This document shows positions 62,403-64,000 of a stretch of DNA of 64,000 nucleotides, one piece after another. Each line of letters begins with the position of its first letter. Position 1 is the first letter of the stretch. The notes under the pieces are model-generated. The model was not told where the DNA came from and did no database searches. It saw only the letters and a list, made by a program, of their open reading frames with translations. Source of the DNA: Siniperca chuatsi (taxonomy: Eukaryota; Chordata; Actinopteri; Centrarchiformes; Sinipercidae); assembly GCF_020085105.1 (NCBI RefSeq), contig NC_058042.1:14152501-14216500 (forward strand), read 5' to 3'. The translations under genes were made by a program, and so were the position numbers.

Positions 62403-64000
62403 GTAAGTATCTGTTTTTTTTTTTTTTTTGGGGGGTTAATGCGTTTGTGTATGTGTGTTATTATATGACAGCTGTTTTTCTGAATATTTACCACAGAAGG
62501 AGATAAAATATTCTATATTTATTCTCTTTTTTTTTTAAAGAATACCAAAGTTCTGTTTGAGCGTTAGACCACACAAAAATGGATGTGTGTCAGGTTGCAT
62601 ATGTATAATTTGTTTGCTTAGAATGCTGTTAGTGCTCTTGAATGATATCAATTTACAATATGTGACATTTTAAAAACTGTGCTGTACATCACTAGAGTAA
62701 AAGGTTTCTATATTATTGCTTTAAGTTGACTGATTTTTCTTTTTCAAATTTTCCAGATGTGTTAAACATATTTAATTATTACGAAGTAAAGCACTGTCAG
62801 TGAGCAAAGTATTTAAATCAAGTGACTGATAATGAGCATGAAATCCCTAATGCTTTTAGGGATGCAAAGAAATCCCTGGGAATGTAACTGGAAAATGTTA
62901 TTTATAATCACACTGTAAATATTAAATAATTGAAAACTTCTTTTTTCATTTTTTGTCTCTTGATGCACACATGCATTGACTGGCTCATATCTGTATGTGA
63001 GTGGACACACAGACACACTTAATTCTGTCCTGTTGAATTTGAATTCACTGCACTTTTCAGTGCAACTGTCGCAGTAATTATTGTTTTGCATTTTGATACA
63101 CCAAGGACTGTTCAATAGGAAGGGATTTGTGAAAACACTTGAGCATATCAAGTGTTTGCCTAACCAAGAGCGGCAAAACAACTGTTTTGACCCAAAGTTT
63201 GGGGAAAATGTTATTGTTAAACTTAGTTCATGTGAGATTCCATGACAAGAGCACTTCCATTTAAAGAAATTGACCTCTAACGTACCTTTAAAATTCTTAT
63301 TTCCAAGCCAAAATCAGTTAAAAGCATTTTTAAATGTGACAATGAAACTGTCAGGTGGATTCCTGCTTTGTGTTTGATTGTTCAGGCATGAAGCAGCTGT
63401 TGACTGAGTAAAGTGAGATGGGTGTGATGTCCATTAGCAGTGTGTAATTTAGACTGGTACTCATTGACAGGATGGAGAGAGCACACACACATACAAATGC
63501 AGAAACATAGACACACATGCCCACACATTAAGTTTCAGCAATCAATTCAACAGTAATCTGCAAGTAATCTGTGTGATTATTTAGTACATATAGGGTATCA
63601 ATAAAATATTTATTGGGTATCTATATGCAAGTACAAGGGAAGAAGACTTAAGGTTAGGAAATACGACAATTACTAAGTACCTATTTAATAAATACAGGGT
63701 AAAATAGTAATATTACTGGGTAACAAGGCAGCAACAATGGGGTAACAGTCTTGATATTGAAATGAAATGATTTATATTATTATTTATTTTATAATTATGA
63801 TATATTTACATAAAATGACTGGGTAATTGCAATGCAAAATATTTTTGGAGTTATTATAAATATAGTTTTACTGTTTAATGATTTGTTTTACATTATTGTT
63901 GTTACTAGGGAAAAAATATTAGGCTTAGCCTGGGAAGAATGGTGTGCCTATAACTATAAAATATAAGTTATATTTGTTTTTAAATACTGGGCTGTTAAAT
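62403..64000. other. Presumed intron 1 of the unidentified gene
   Basis: AT-rich with T-runs. From about 63590 there are loose repeats of 'gggta' flanked by short AT words. Nothing coding is supported. Confidence 0.35.

Overview
The window is nuclear DNA from a teleost fish, most likely a percomorph. The genes have short exons separated by GT-AG introns. The intergenic and intronic DNA is AT-rich and filled with teleost-type transposon families: MITEs, a Tc1 element, a Penelope-like tail, LINE tails and a solo LTR. There are no bacterial operons, CRISPR arrays or phage. All gene models were assembled by hand from splice sites and reading-frame continuity; no database search was possible.

Layout. 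(1) 1-2377 (+): the last five coding exons of ankrd11, with a 3' UTR of about 4.4 kb ending at a poly(A) signal at 6734. (2) 8022-25338 (+): a complete nine-exon, 628-residue SLC22-family transporter, best called slc22a31. Intron 5 carries a nearly intact Tc1/mariner element (20639-22258). (3) 34669-27508 (-): a complete ten-exon, 418-residue membrane dipeptidase (dpep1). It converges with slc22a31, and the two poly(A) signals lie about 220 bp apart. (4) 37648-40843 (+): a complete six-exon, 312-residue cytosolic sulfotransferase (SULT5A1-like), divergent from dpep1. (5) 40960-50780: a repeat-rich gap with no supported gene. (6) 57561-50906 (-): a complete four-exon, 322-residue haptoglobin. 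It is a serine-protease homologue without the catalytic His and Ser, and its intron 2 is packed with nested transposons. (7) 57700-64000: repeats, including a 207-bp-arm palindrome of a Penelope-like tail and a solo LTR with a 5-bp target duplication, then a possible 5' exon of an unidentified gene near 62.4 kb.

The ankrd11, slc22a31 and dpep1 neighbourhood matches human 16q24.3, which supports the names. The genes do not form a pathway. They encode a chromatin co-regulator, a solute carrier, an ectopeptidase, a phase II conjugating enzyme and a plasma haemoglobin scavenger.

I found no new molecular system. The most notable items are the paired loss of the cysteines that join the haptoglobin chains in mammals, an exon relic in the haptoglobin intron, a STAT-type palindrome and TATA box in its promoter, the perfect Penelope-like palindrome, a cluster of Pumilio motifs in the ankrd11 3' UTR, and the very young Tc1 copy with 214-bp inverted repeats.
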